NCBI GenBank assembly: GCA_947359465.1
Contig: OX375872.1
Location: forward strand, 128,189,337-128,253,336
DNA length: 64,000 bases
DNA from: Metellina segmentata
Taxonomy: Eukaryota; Arthropoda; Arachnida; Araneae; Tetragnathidae
Direction: 5' to 3'
Part shown: in pieces, positions 16,740 through 27,677 of the stretch
Layout: each line of letters begins with the position of its first letter
Position numbering within the stretch: position 1 is the stretch's first letter
The notes under the pieces: model-generated
Seen by the model: only the letters and a program-made list of their open reading frames with translations
The model's database searches: none
Told to the model about the DNA's origin: nothing
Made by a program: the position numbers and the translations under genes

Positions 16740-17645
16740 CTTCTGAGCGACTCGTTTATAGACAACAGCGCATTTTGCTAAACTTAAATAGAAATTAGTG
16801 CATAAATGGCTGGTGCTTTTTCTTGTATTCAAAAGCGCTCCATCACCCCATTAAATTTTTTAACAGCAAAATTTTCGAGAGAAAGTCTTTTAACGTATGT
16901 GAATTACAGTGCGTTTTGTCCTTTATTTTTCAAACTTAAATAGGCACATGCACAAGAGTGTCCAATAGATATCTACTGTATCGAAAAAGTTCCAAGGTCA
17001 CAGTAAATTTTTTTAAAGCAAAATATTTGAGAACTGCTTCAACATGAGTAGTATATGAGTAGTATATAGACTACAGAGCATTTTTTGTCTAAACTTAAAT
17101 AGGCACAAGTACACAAATGTCCGGTAGATTTTACCTATATTCAAAAGCGTTCTATCACTCCATTAAATTTTTCAACAGCGAAATATTCGATAATATTCTT
17201 AATATATGTGAACTACAGCGCAATTTGGTCGTTTATTTGTCAAAATTAAAAAAGCACATGCACACAAGTGTCCCATTGTTATTTACTGTATAGAAAGTGT
17301 TCTTTTGTCCTAGTAAATTTTTTTAAAGCAAAATATACGAGAACTGTTTTGATATAATTAATACATATAGACACCATAGCGGATTTTGTCTGAACTTAAT
17401 TAGGCAGAAATACACAAATGTTTGTTAATTTCTTAAGGGCATTCAAAAGCGTTCCATCATTCCCTTAAATTTTTCAACAGTGAAACACTCGAGAACACAT
17501 CTTTTAGTATATGTGAACTACAACTCATTTTGTCCCTTTTTTGTCAAACTTAAATCGGCACATACACACAAGAGTCCTCTAGTTAGTTAATGTAATAAAA
17601 TGTGTTCGTAGCTCCAGTAAATGTTTTAAAAGCGAAATATTACAG
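16740..17645. repeat. Satellite A, right part (alternating units)
   Basis: Six units of about 155 bp follow each other. Units with TTCAAAAGCG(C/T)TC (near 16822, 17138, 17443) alternate with units carrying a TACTGTAT(C/A)GAAA block (near 16975, 17285, 17590). This gives a dimeric period of about 310 bp. Confidence 0.7.
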
Positions 17646-18075
17646 ATTCTGTCTGTTGAAAATCACCAGGGGTCAATGATTTCTCCCCAAATGCTACTGC
17701 GCAGTTAATTTCCTCGCAATGATCTGAAAGACATGGGTTGTAGCTATTTGTTTAGTGGTAGTCATTACGAAATCAAAGCAAACGCCCCCTCTAATAAGCG
17801 CGAACAAACTGTGCTATATCAATAATGATGCATATTTCGAAATTAAGGAATACTCTGAAAACTAAAAGGTAAAAAGGCTCAAAAATTATGATTTCGAAAT
17901 CGATGATACTCTTATTTCCCAGTAATATTTCAAAATGACATTCCGAAAAATGTTGCAATAGAGGCTTCTGCGACTGCGCTTAATGCCTGTCCAAAGGCCG
18001 AAGCATAACTCCTCCTCATTTCTGATCATTTTTTCGGAAGCTCAGGACTGTTCTCTGCTAACTTCAGTTACTCGA
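17646..18075. other. No gene seen; exon-like end with CAG/GTAAGT
   Basis: Mostly AT-rich. A more GC-rich segment around 17960-18078 ends ACTCGACAG/GTAAGTGAT, a good splice-donor match. A diverged copy lies at about 18895-18964. No long frame runs through it. Confidence 0.35.
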
Positions 18076-20075
18076 CAGGTAAGTGATCCCACTTGAATGT
18101 TTGATTTTTCTTCCTGTTCCAGGACGTTTCATTTACCTATTGCCTATTAAATGCGGTATCAATCGAAATGTTTTAAAATTGAACTTTAAATTTTCAAGTA
18201 ATTTTTCTAGTAAAAAAAATAAGATCGGAATTTTTGACTTTTCTTTCCGTTCCAGGACGTTTCATTAATGTTTTCATGTAAATGTAACTTTCAAATTCGG
18301 TATGAATCGAAATATTTTAAAATTTAACTCAAAGTATTTTCAACTGATTCAAAAAGTCAGTAATTAGATGGGAATTTGTTTACTTTCCTCACTGTGTCAA
18401 AACGTCTCAGTCCCGTTTTTATGTAAATGAAACTTTATTTCGATATGAATATAATATTTGAAAACGTAACTAAAGAAAGATTTCCTACTGATTCAATTAG
18501 TTCAGATCGGAAATGTGAACTTTTCTCCATGTTTTAGGACGTCTCAGTTTCTTTTTACGAAAATGCAGCTGTTAAATTCGGTATAAATATAAATATTTTA
18601 ATATTTAACCCAACAAAAATACTTTCAACTGATTCAAATAGTCAGTAATAAGATCGGAATGTTTTACTTTCCTCACTGTTTCGGGACGTCTCAGTCCCGT
18701 TTTTACGTAAATGAAACTGCTAGATTCAGTGTAAAATAAATATTTTAAAATTTAACTCAAAATGAAAAGATAGCAACTCTAAGAAACAGTGTTGACCTGA
18801 TTATTTCGGAAATTACATGTGTTACTTAATTTAGTTTATCAAAATTATATCACAATTTTAAGAAGACAGTTTTTATTTTATAGCGTTTAGTTCCGCATCA
18901 TTTCTAATCATTCCGTCGGAAGTTCGGGACGTTTCTTCTCGGCCATGACCAGTCATTCAAGTGGTAAGTGATACAATTCGAATTTTTTATTTTTGTCCCT
19001 TTTTTCAAGACGTTTCAAACCGTATTTTGTGAAAATGCAAATTCGATATGAATAGACATATTTTAAAGTTCTACTCCAAATTCATTCAGCTATAATCCCA
19101 TCGGAATTTTCGAATTTCATCCCTGTTTTAGGACCTCACTAGAATTTTGAGTAACTGCAACTGTTAAATACGGTATGAATAGAGATATTGAAAAACGTAA
19201 CTCAAAACGAGAGAATTTGTCTCTATGAGGACAAGTAAAGCCAAATAGCCAAACGATTTCCATTAATTGTTCATGAACAATTATATATGTGCTTTCCTTT
19301 TAATTAAGATTTTCAAGTAGTTGAACAAGTATTCCGATCGGAATTTTCTCCTTTTCATGGTTTTTGACATCTCATTCCGGCTTTTGAGTAACTGCTAAAT
19401 GTGGAGAAATATTTAAGAATTTAACAGGAAACGAAAGAAGAATATTTTATATGTGGATCAGTAATATGGGCAATTATTGCAAATAATTGTTTTGAACAAC
19501 CATTGAATCACCGTGGCTTCGTTTGATCCGTTTCAAAGACAGTTTTGAATTGTACAAATATTTCTTATTTTTTACCAGTATATAAATTTGATTTTTTCTT
19601 AAATTTTCAAACACAATTTTCAACTGATTCAATTTGTAAGTAAATCCGATCGGAATTTTGCCATTTTCTCTCTATTTTAGAACATCTTAATTCCGTTTTT
19701 ACAAAAAATGCAACAGTTAAATTTGGTATGAATAGAGATATTCTAAACTAACTCAAAACGAGAGAGAATGAATTTTATAGGGATCAAGTAACGCCAAATG
19801 GCTCAACAATTTACATTAATTTTTTGGACAACCATTGTATTCTAGCAGTTTCGCTTGAAACCATTCAAAATATAGTTTTTAGCTATACACGAGTATTTCT
19901 TATTTTTAGTAATGGATCAATTTGAAATAAATTTTCATTCAATCCAACTAGAAATCCGATCGTAGTGTTGTATTTTCTCTTTTAGGACGTTTGAATAACT
20001 TTCATAAAAGTGCAACTGCTAAATTTGGTATGAATAGGAATATTAAAAAAAATTTCCCATGAAATTAATTCTATG
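18076..20075. repeat. Satellite B (~140-bp units)
   Basis: Units carry TTTTAGGACGTCTCAGT-like blocks (near 18120, 18250, 18400, 18537, 18683, 19008, 19130, 19680, 19983), then GTAAATG(C/A)AACT, TAAATTCGGTATGAAT and a run ending TTTAACTCAAA. Then comes CAACTGATTCAA. The units are diverged and some are deleted. Confidence 0.65.
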
Positions 20076-20324
20076 AGCACCTGATTATTTCGGAAATTAC
20101 TTAAGCCAGATAATTCAATTTTGTCAAAATGATATATCTATTTTATAAATACGATTCTTATTTCACAACTTTTTGCAAATGTCCGTTGATGTAATTCCTG
20201 TTTGTAATATTTGAATTTTGATGTTTTGATGAGGGATTTTTGCATAAAAAGCTTGTATTATATGTTGAAAAAGTGTTATAGTTTCGTTACGAAGTAGTAA
20301 AAAATTGTAGAATAAACATTGTAC

Positions 20325-20410
20325 CATCATTAACCGACTACGACCGGTACGCTTTCGCGGAATCCCTCACGCTTTCAACACCCCTTGGCGAGTTGGCGAT
20401 ATAAAGCGCT
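20325..20410 (-). repeat. Left arm of an imperfect inverted repeat
   Basis: CACCCCTTGGCGAGTTGGCG and the preceding ACCGGTACGCTTTCGCGGAAT are the inverse of 21490-21575. The arms are about 85 bp and 1.1 kb apart. Confidence 0.6.
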
Positions 20411-21489
20411 TTGAGAACCGAAGGCTGGGGAAATTGACAATCCCTCTCAATTTCTCGAGCAACCCTACTATGTTGTAAAGAAGATCGCCATCTTTTTCTC
20501 GTTGAGTGCTATGATTTTCCGTCTGATATTTTTTGGATATTCCATTTATTTTATGTAGACATTCAAGATATAACATGATTCTTTTTGTAATACTTTATCT
20601 TCTCTATTGTAACTACTTCGTAGTATTGGTTGATATAAGAAACACGATGTATAGGAAGTACCCACATGTAAACAAATTGTATATGTTTACATTTATTTGA
20701 AATTTAGTCAATCGCGTTTAGTTATGATTTTTACAATATAAAATGATCAATTACTCCAAATCTCATCAAATAGAAAGAGATGATGAGTATGCATTTTTAT
20801 TTAAGATGTGAGGGGGAGAGAGTGGATAAATCAATTACGCTGTTCATTATGGAAATTATTCGAACGTTTAATCTACAGTGTTTTTATTTTCATAATATAT
20901 TTTCTTATGAATCAAATCTCTTGTTTGATCGCCTACTTAATATAATCTTGCCAATGTTTGAGGAGACAACTAGTAGATTTAAACTTAGTAAAAGTAGTTA
21001 TCAATTATCAGTATTAAGATTTAACAAAGTAATTTTTTGTCAACAAATGCACTTCTTGATTATTTTCACTCATTTGGGCTCAAGATTACAAAATTTAAAT
21101 TGAAAAAATATTATATTTTGACTTTTCCAATAGCTTTCTTCGAAACAAAGTTTTTACTAACTTATATCCTATAAAATTATAGCACTTGCTTTTGGGCTGT
21201 TAAGGAGACAGAATTTTTGTACAGATGTATTCTTAAAGGAAAAAAAAATATTTAAAGTTGTTTTATTTCATATTTATTGTTTAAGATATTAGGGTGTGTC
21301 ACACAAACATTTTTTTTCTAATGTATTAAAAATATATTTGTTTTTGAAGCACAACATTTAAAACAGAATAAAACTTATATTAAAAAGATTCCTGTATGAG
21401 TCAACAGATGGCAGCAAGAGAGTATGAAACTCTTGTCAAATCTCGTCTTGTCTCGCGTGGTCCGATACAGTTATCGCTGTTGGGAATAC
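20411..21489. other. No gene recognised between the inverted arms
   Basis: AT-rich sequence. The longest frame (20780-21103, 107 codons) has no motif I recognise and is rich in Phe, Leu and Ser, as expected from AT-rich chance frames. Confidence 0.4.
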
Positions 21490-21720
21490 ATCCGGCTTTC
21501 GCCAACTCGCCAAGGGGTGCTGAAATCCTGAGTGATTCTGCGAAAGCGACCGGTACAGCCGTTGTACCATTATCGTGCCAAGAAATAATTTAGACAACGA
21601 CCAGTAAATCAGTTGTTCCTTGAAAGTTAAAAGAATCGCTCCAAGAAAGAGTTTAGACTTCGTCAGTTACAGCAGTTGTACCTTGAAAGTTATAAGAATC
21701 GCGCCAAGAAAGAATCGGGC
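21490..21720 (+). repeat. Right arm of the inverted repeat and three ~63-bp tandem units
   Basis: The arm reads CGCCAACTCGCCAAGGGGTG and CGAAAGCGACCGGTAC. Directly after it, GTTGTACC(A/T)T to CGnGCCAAGAAA recurs three times (start near 21560, 21617, 21677). Confidence 0.6.
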
Positions 21721-22380
21721 TTTTTACATTTATAACCGTAGTCGAAAGGTTAAGGAAAATTTTGGGAAAATCTAGGAATCATCTCTGGGAAATTTTAATT
21801 TAAAAATGAAAATTACACAGCTTTTATTTTCTGAATAAAATATTGTTAGGTGATTTATTTTTTGGATTATATTTATACTATGACTTTTATATCTACATCA
21901 ATTCATTTTTTAACAAAATTTAATCTGTATACTAGAAAACTGTGAAAAATAAAAATCAACCGTTTATCACAAATGATTGTAAAAACAAAAATTAAATATT
22001 AAGAAACTGTAGAAGTATAAAATGTCAACAAACTTTGTTTCATTATACATTTTCCTGGGAAATGCAAAATTTGGTTTAAGAACAGCTGGCACTATTATCG
22101 AACATTTCTAAGCTAGGATTTGGAGAATAGTTTATTTTATAGGAAATGAGTCTTACAATAAGTGTGTGAAGTTTCATTATTGTAAGGTAATCAGTTTTTG
22201 AGATATCTTGCGGACCGCAAAAATATAAAAATTATCCCCCACTTGCACAAAAACGGTTCGTATGTTTTTGTTCACAATCATAAAAGTTTAAATAGAAGCA
22301 TTAACCCCCAGGTGGTTTTGAAGTGATATATCTTATCTCAAGATCTGTCCAATTTTGCTAATGACCAGATCCCTTGTCTA
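21721..22380. other. No gene seen; AT-rich
   Basis: No reading frame or repeat longer than a few tens of bases is evident. Near 22320-22360 the motif AGATCTGTCCAATTTTGCTA is shared with 38266-38290 and 38955-38980. Confidence 0.4.
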
Positions 22381-25295
22381 GACAACCCTCTGGAGAGTTA
22401 AAGCAGTGTTTTCTAAATTTTTCAGTCCAAGGACCGCCTTGAAAATTAAAACTTATCCGAATTCCTTGAGATTATAAAATTAAATAGGCACATGAGATTT
22501 GAATAACACCGTAGTGATTCTTATTTTTCACCTTAATAATCGGAATAACATATTTACCTCGTCGAGACAATCTCCTGCAGGGTTAAAGCATCCATGAGAT
22601 TATAAAATTAAATGGTGACATGCGATTTGCATAACACCATGGGGATTTTTCGTTTGTCACCTTAATTTTAGGAGTATGGTATTTACCTCGTCGAGACAAT
22701 CTACTGGAGGGTTAAAGCAGTGGTTTCCAAACTTTTCAGTCCTAGGAAATCCTTGAAAACTAAACTTTTCTACATTCCTTGAGATTATAAATTAAAATTT
22801 TTGTACCTCATTGGATTTTAAATTACATATAAATGTTTTAGTCTATATTTTTCATACCACCACATTTTATTGATTGCCATTAATTTACGGGTAATATAAA
22901 ATCCATATTCACCCTTTTTAAACTTGGTTATGCAGTCTTGTTTCTGGCGCAGCTTGTCCGCATTTAGACCTTGTGCCATCAAACTCAAATCAACCATCCA
23001 GTCTTGAGATTGTAAAATTAAATGGGAACATGAAGTATGCAGAACACTATAGTGATTCTTATTTTCACCTTTAATATTCGGAGTAACATATTTACCTCGT
23101 CGAGACTACCTCCTGCACCGTTAGAGCAGTAGTTTCCAAATTTTTCAATCCAAGGACCCCCTTGGAAACGTAAAACTTTTCTGGACTCATTGAGATTATA
23201 ATATTAAATGGGCACATTATATTTGAATAACACCGTAGTGATTCTTATTTTTCACCTTAAAAATCGGAGTAAGATATTTACCTAGTCGACACAATCTTCT
23301 GCAGGGTTAAAGCATCCCTGAAATTATAAAATTAAATGGTGACATGCGATTTGCATAACACCATGGTGATTTTTTTTTAGTTTTCACCTTAGTATTAGGA
23401 GTAAGGTATTTACCTTGTCGAGACAATCTCCTGCAGGGTTAAAGCAGTGGTTTCCAAACTTTTCAATTCTAGGAATCCCTTGAAAACTTAATTTTCTGGA
23501 CTCCTTGAGATTATAAATTAAAATTTTTGTTCCTTCATTGGATTTTTAAACTACATATAAATGTTTTTGTCTATACTTTTTATACCACCACATTTTATTC
23601 ATTGCCATTAATTTACGAGTGATATACAACACATTTTTACCCTTTTTAAACTTGGTTATGCTATCTTGTGTTTGGCGCAAATTGTCCACTTTTGAACCTT
23701 GCGCCATCAAACTCAAATCAACCATCCAACCTTGAGATTGTAAAATTAAATGGACACATGAGGTATGCAGAACACTATAGTGATTCTTATTTTCACCTTA
23801 AATATTCGGAGTAACATATTTACATCATAAAAACAACCTCCTACAGCGTTAAAGCAGTGGTCTCAAAATTTTTCAATCCAAGGACCCTCTTGGAAAAGTA
23901 AAACTTTTCTGGACTCATTGAGATTATAATATTAAATAGGCACATAATATTTGAATAACACCGTAGTGATTTTTTTAGTTTTCACCTTAATATTAGGAGT
24001 AAGGTATTTACCTCGTCGAGACGATCTCCTGCAGGGTTTAAGCAGTGGTTTCCAAACTTTTCAATCCTAGGAATCCCTTGAAAACTAAACTTTTCTGGAT
24101 TCCTTGAGAATATAAATTAAAATTTGTGTTCCTTCATTGGATTTTTAAACTACATATAAATGTTTTAGTCTATACTTTTCATACCACCACATTTTATTGA
24201 TTGCATTAATTTATGGGTAATATAAAACCTATATTCACCCTTTTTAAACTTGGTTATGCAGTTTTGTGTCTGGCGCAGCTTGTCCGCATTTGGACCTTGA
24301 TCCTTCAAACAAATCAACCATCCAATCTTGAGATTGTAAAATTAAATGGGAACATGAAGTATGCAGAACACTATAGTGATTCTTATTTTCATCTTTAATA
24401 TTCGGAGTAACATATTTACCTCGTTGAGACTACCTCCTGCACCGTTAAAGCAGTAGTTTCCAAATTTTTCAATCCAAGGACCCCCTTGGAAAAGTAAAAC
24501 TTTTCTGGACTCATTGAGATTATAATATTAAATAGGCACATAATATTTGAATAACACCGTAGTGATTATCTTTTTTCACCTTAATAATCGGAGGAAGATA
24601 TTTACCTAGTCGATACAATCTCCTGCAGGTTTAAAGCATCCATGAGTTTATAAAATTAAATGGTGACATGTGATTTCCATAACACCATGTTAATGTTTAG
24701 TTTTCCCATTAATATTAGGATTAAGGTATTTACCTCGTCGAGACAATCTCCTGGATTGTTAAAGCAGTGGTTTCCAAACTTTTCAGTCCTAGGAAATTCT
24801 TGAAAACTAAATTTTTTGGACTACTTGAGATTAAAAATTAAAATTTTTGTTCCTTATTGAATTTTTAAACTACATATAAATGTTATAGTCTTTACTTTTT
24901 ATACCACCACATTTCATTGATTGCCATTAATTTACGGGTGATATAAAACTCATTTTTATTTTTTTAAACTTGGTTATGCCGTCTTGTGTTTGGTGCAGCT
25001 TGTCCGCTTTTGGACCTTACGCCATCAAACTCAAATCAACCATCCAAGCTTGAGATTATAAAATTAAATGGGTACATGAGGTATGCAGAACACTATAGTG
25101 ATTCTTATTTTCACATTAAATATTCGGAGTAACATATTTACTTCGTCGAGACAACATCCTGCAGCGTTAAAGCAGTGGTTTCCAAATTTTTCAATCCAAG
25201 GACCCCCTTGGAAACTAAAACTTTTCTGGACTCATTGTGATTATAAAATTAAATGGGCACATTTGATTTGTATAGTGTTATATTTATTCTAATTT
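22381..25295. repeat. Satellite C, higher-order array (~720-bp unit)
   Basis: The LINE-type tail (TGGCGCAGCTTGTCCGC ... CCATCAAACTC) recurs at about 22945, 23672, 24272 and 24993. The spacing is close to 720 bp, except one gap of 600 bp from a deletion. Between the tails lie about four shorter units, each with ACCTCGTCGAGACAATCTCC, TGCAGGGTTAAAGCAGTGG and TTTCCAAACTTTTCA. The GCAGTGGTTTCCAAACTTTT block with following AAGGACCCCCTTGG resembles the terminal repeat of hAT transposons. No gene. Confidence 0.75.
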
Positions 25296-25499
25296 TTTTT
25301 TAATATTTGGAGTAAGAATGATAGTTAGATCTGAGTTAGATATGAAGAATTTCACTTCTTTAGCAGTGTGTTTTACTGTATTTCCTAAGTTTCCCACAAG
25401 ACTCCGCATCGAACACACGTTTTACACTCAGACATCTTATGTTGGGAGAGAGTAGTCTTGTGTGAGACCTCACGCGTTACTTTTACCATCCATAATATC

Positions 25500-25820
25500 A
25501 GAGGGCCACGAAGCCCGTTTGGAAGAGCTACGGTTTAGTAACTGGAGGGCTCTGAGTTCGAATCCAACCAAAGACTATTGTGTACAAAGTGTTCTGGTGC
25601 ACATTAAATCTATAGTAGGATCAAATGTCCTCACGTTGGTGGAGTGTTTAAGTTTTGAGAGTGGGGTCCTAGCTGAGGTGTTGCTCCGTCTTATGGCCTT
25701 GTTTCAATATTACTTGGTGTTGTCCTTAGAACTTTCCCTTCTGGGGCTGATCCCAATAACCCGCTGTGTTGCTTCAGAGTAACGTTGATTATAAAAAATA
25801 CCAATACCAATCAAACATTT
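25500..25820 (+). mobile_element. SINE1-related copy (variant head)
   Basis: It has a tRNA-like B box (GAGTTCGAATCC near 25554) and then the SINE1 body: GGTGCACATTAAATCT, GTCCTCACGTTGG, GTGTTGTCCTTAGAACTTTC, CCCGCTGTGTTGC. The tail is TACCAATACC. It is more diverged than the cluster at 55 kb. Confidence 0.75.
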
Positions 25821-25856
25821 AAAAAATTTTATACGCCACTAGCCTTTTAAACTATA

Positions 25857-27136
25857 CAGGGTTATTCTACGGTCATGGGACAAACTTGAAGGGGTGGTAC
25901 AGCTTACTAAAACATACATTTTTCGTATGGGAATGTATGGTCGGAAATGAAGTGTGGTAGCACGAACACAAAAAAAGAGACATGAGCAAAAAAACATTGT
26001 TTATTTACAACATCATTGCAAAGTGCTTCTTTACAGCAATGTTTATAATAACTGCTCAAAATTGCGACCGCCAACAGTAATACAAACTCGGGAAGCTGGG
26101 ATAGGCTGGCAATGCTGTGGGTAGAGGGCAGTAGTATACCTGGCCATCCGTGATATGCTGCATCTGCGGGAAAACGTCAATTGCAACTGTGATGTCGGCC
26201 GTGATGGGAGATTTTACAAATAATGAAAAGGCGGACATGCATATGATGTACGGTGCTGCTAATGGGAACGGCAGAGCAGTGCTGCAGCTTTATCAGGAAC
26301 GTTTTCCTAACAGGCGTATGTCGTACCACAAAATGTTTGAGAGGTTGCATCGGCACTTTTCTGAAAATGGTTCATTCATCTCCAGCTCTGACGAAAGAAC
26401 AGGATCAGGACTGTACGACATCCAAACATGGAAGAAACCTGCTTTAACATTGTGGATGAAACACCCCACACAAGTATAAGAGCAATTGTACGTCGTGTAC
26501 ATGTGAGTCAACCCACCGTTTGGATAGTCTTAAATGAAACGTTTACACCCATTCCATATTCAGAGTCCAAAAGTTGCAGGCACGTGATTACCCGCTGCGA
26601 GTAGAATTCTGCCAATGGTTCTTGCAGCAGTGTGCGTTGCAGCCGGATTTCCCAGCTTCTGTGCTATTCACAGATGCGGCGACTTTTACACAGGAAGGTG
26701 TTTTCAATGTGCACCGAATCGACAAGGCATCGATTACTCCTTATAGGGGCATCTGAAGGCCATCGTTTGCGGGACTCCAGTTGACTCAATTGAGGACCTC
26801 GTTGCTCGACTATCCAATGTAGCTGCAAGCATGCGAGCAAATGCCTGGCATCTTTGAAACTGTTCGCCAATCACTCCTTCGACGATACCCAGCATGTATT
26901 ACCGTTGGTGGTCCTAATTTTGAGCATTTATTGTAAACATTGCTGCAAAGAAGCACTTTGCTAGGATGTTGTAAATAAACAATGTTTTTCTGTTCAATGT
27001 TTTCTGGTCATGTCTCATTTTTTGTGTTCGTGCCTCCACGCGTCACCTCCGATCATACATTCCTATACGAAAAATGTATGTTTTAGTATGCTGTACCACC
27101 CCTCGAAGTTTGTCCCATGATCGTAGAATCACCCTG
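25857..27136 (+). mobile_element. DNA transposon with long terminal inverted repeats (Tc1/mariner superfamily)
   Basis: The element starts CAGGGTTATTCTACGGTCAT and ends in the inverse (ATGATCGTAGAATCACCCTG), flanked by TA on both sides. The arms pair over more than 200 bp (25857 to about 26070 and 26925 to 27136). Length is 1280 bp, with the transposase remnant in the middle. Confidence 0.85.
26150..26870 (+). pseudogene. Transposase remnant (DUF4817-type helix-turn-helix, then DDE part)
   Basis: The first frame has FTNNEKADMHMMYGAANGNG and YQERFPNRRMSYHKMFERLH, the start seen in DUF4817-type transposases of arthropods. It continues in another frame with IRAIVRRVHVSQPTVW (helix-turn-helix). 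Then EFCQWFLQQCALQPDFP and VLFTDAATFTQEGVFNVH (26664-26720) hold the first catalytic Asp of the DDE domain. After that the frame is lost. The protein would bind the inverted repeats and move the element. It is inactive here. Confidence 0.75.
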
Positions 27137-27299
27137 TATATAGTATATTTATATTTCCTGTTTAAGTCAAACTAACACTTACTAATGAAATTATAATTTA
27201 TCACGAATTTAATAATGAAAATTGTATTATAACTATGTGTGTGCTTACATGGACAGTTTTGAACAATAGTGCTACTCTTGATTTGACAACCGTATCTGC

Positions 27300-27622
27300 G
27301 CTGTTTTGTGGGACGTGGTACCCGGTTGGAAGTGTAACGGATTAGCAACCGGAAGGTTGCGAGTTCGAATCTAACCAAAGACCGTTGTGTACAAAGGGGC
27401 TGGTGCAAGTTAAATCTGTCGTGGCCTCAGATTTCTTCACGTTGGCGTAGTGTGGAAGTTTGGAGAGTGGGGTGCCAGTCAGGTGTAACCTCGTTATATG
27501 ACCGTGGTTCAAAATTAAGTAGTATTGTTCTCGGATCTTTCCCTTTGGAACTGTCCCCGAACCGTCAACAATAGCCCGCTATGTTACTCCAGGGCGACGT
27601 TAATTAAAAACCTAACCTGCGT
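27300..27622 (+). mobile_element. SINE1-related copy (variant head)
   Basis: It has a tRNA-like head with B box GAGTTCGAATC (near 27360) and then the SINE1 body (AAGTTTGGAGAGTGGGGTGCC, GACCGTGGTTCAAAATTA, AATAGCCCGCTATGTTAC). The tail is AACCTAACC rather than ATTACC. The head differs from the 55-kb copies, so this is a sister subfamily. Confidence 0.75.
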
Positions 27623-27677
27623 TATTCTGTATAAGTGGCTTCCTAACAGCAGGAAAGGAAATACCTCAGCTCTGCTA

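Noticed and set aside
20780..21103. 107-codon frame, possible small gene
   Set aside because: Phe, Leu and Ser rich in AT-rich DNA, with no motif, splice context or conservation evidence.
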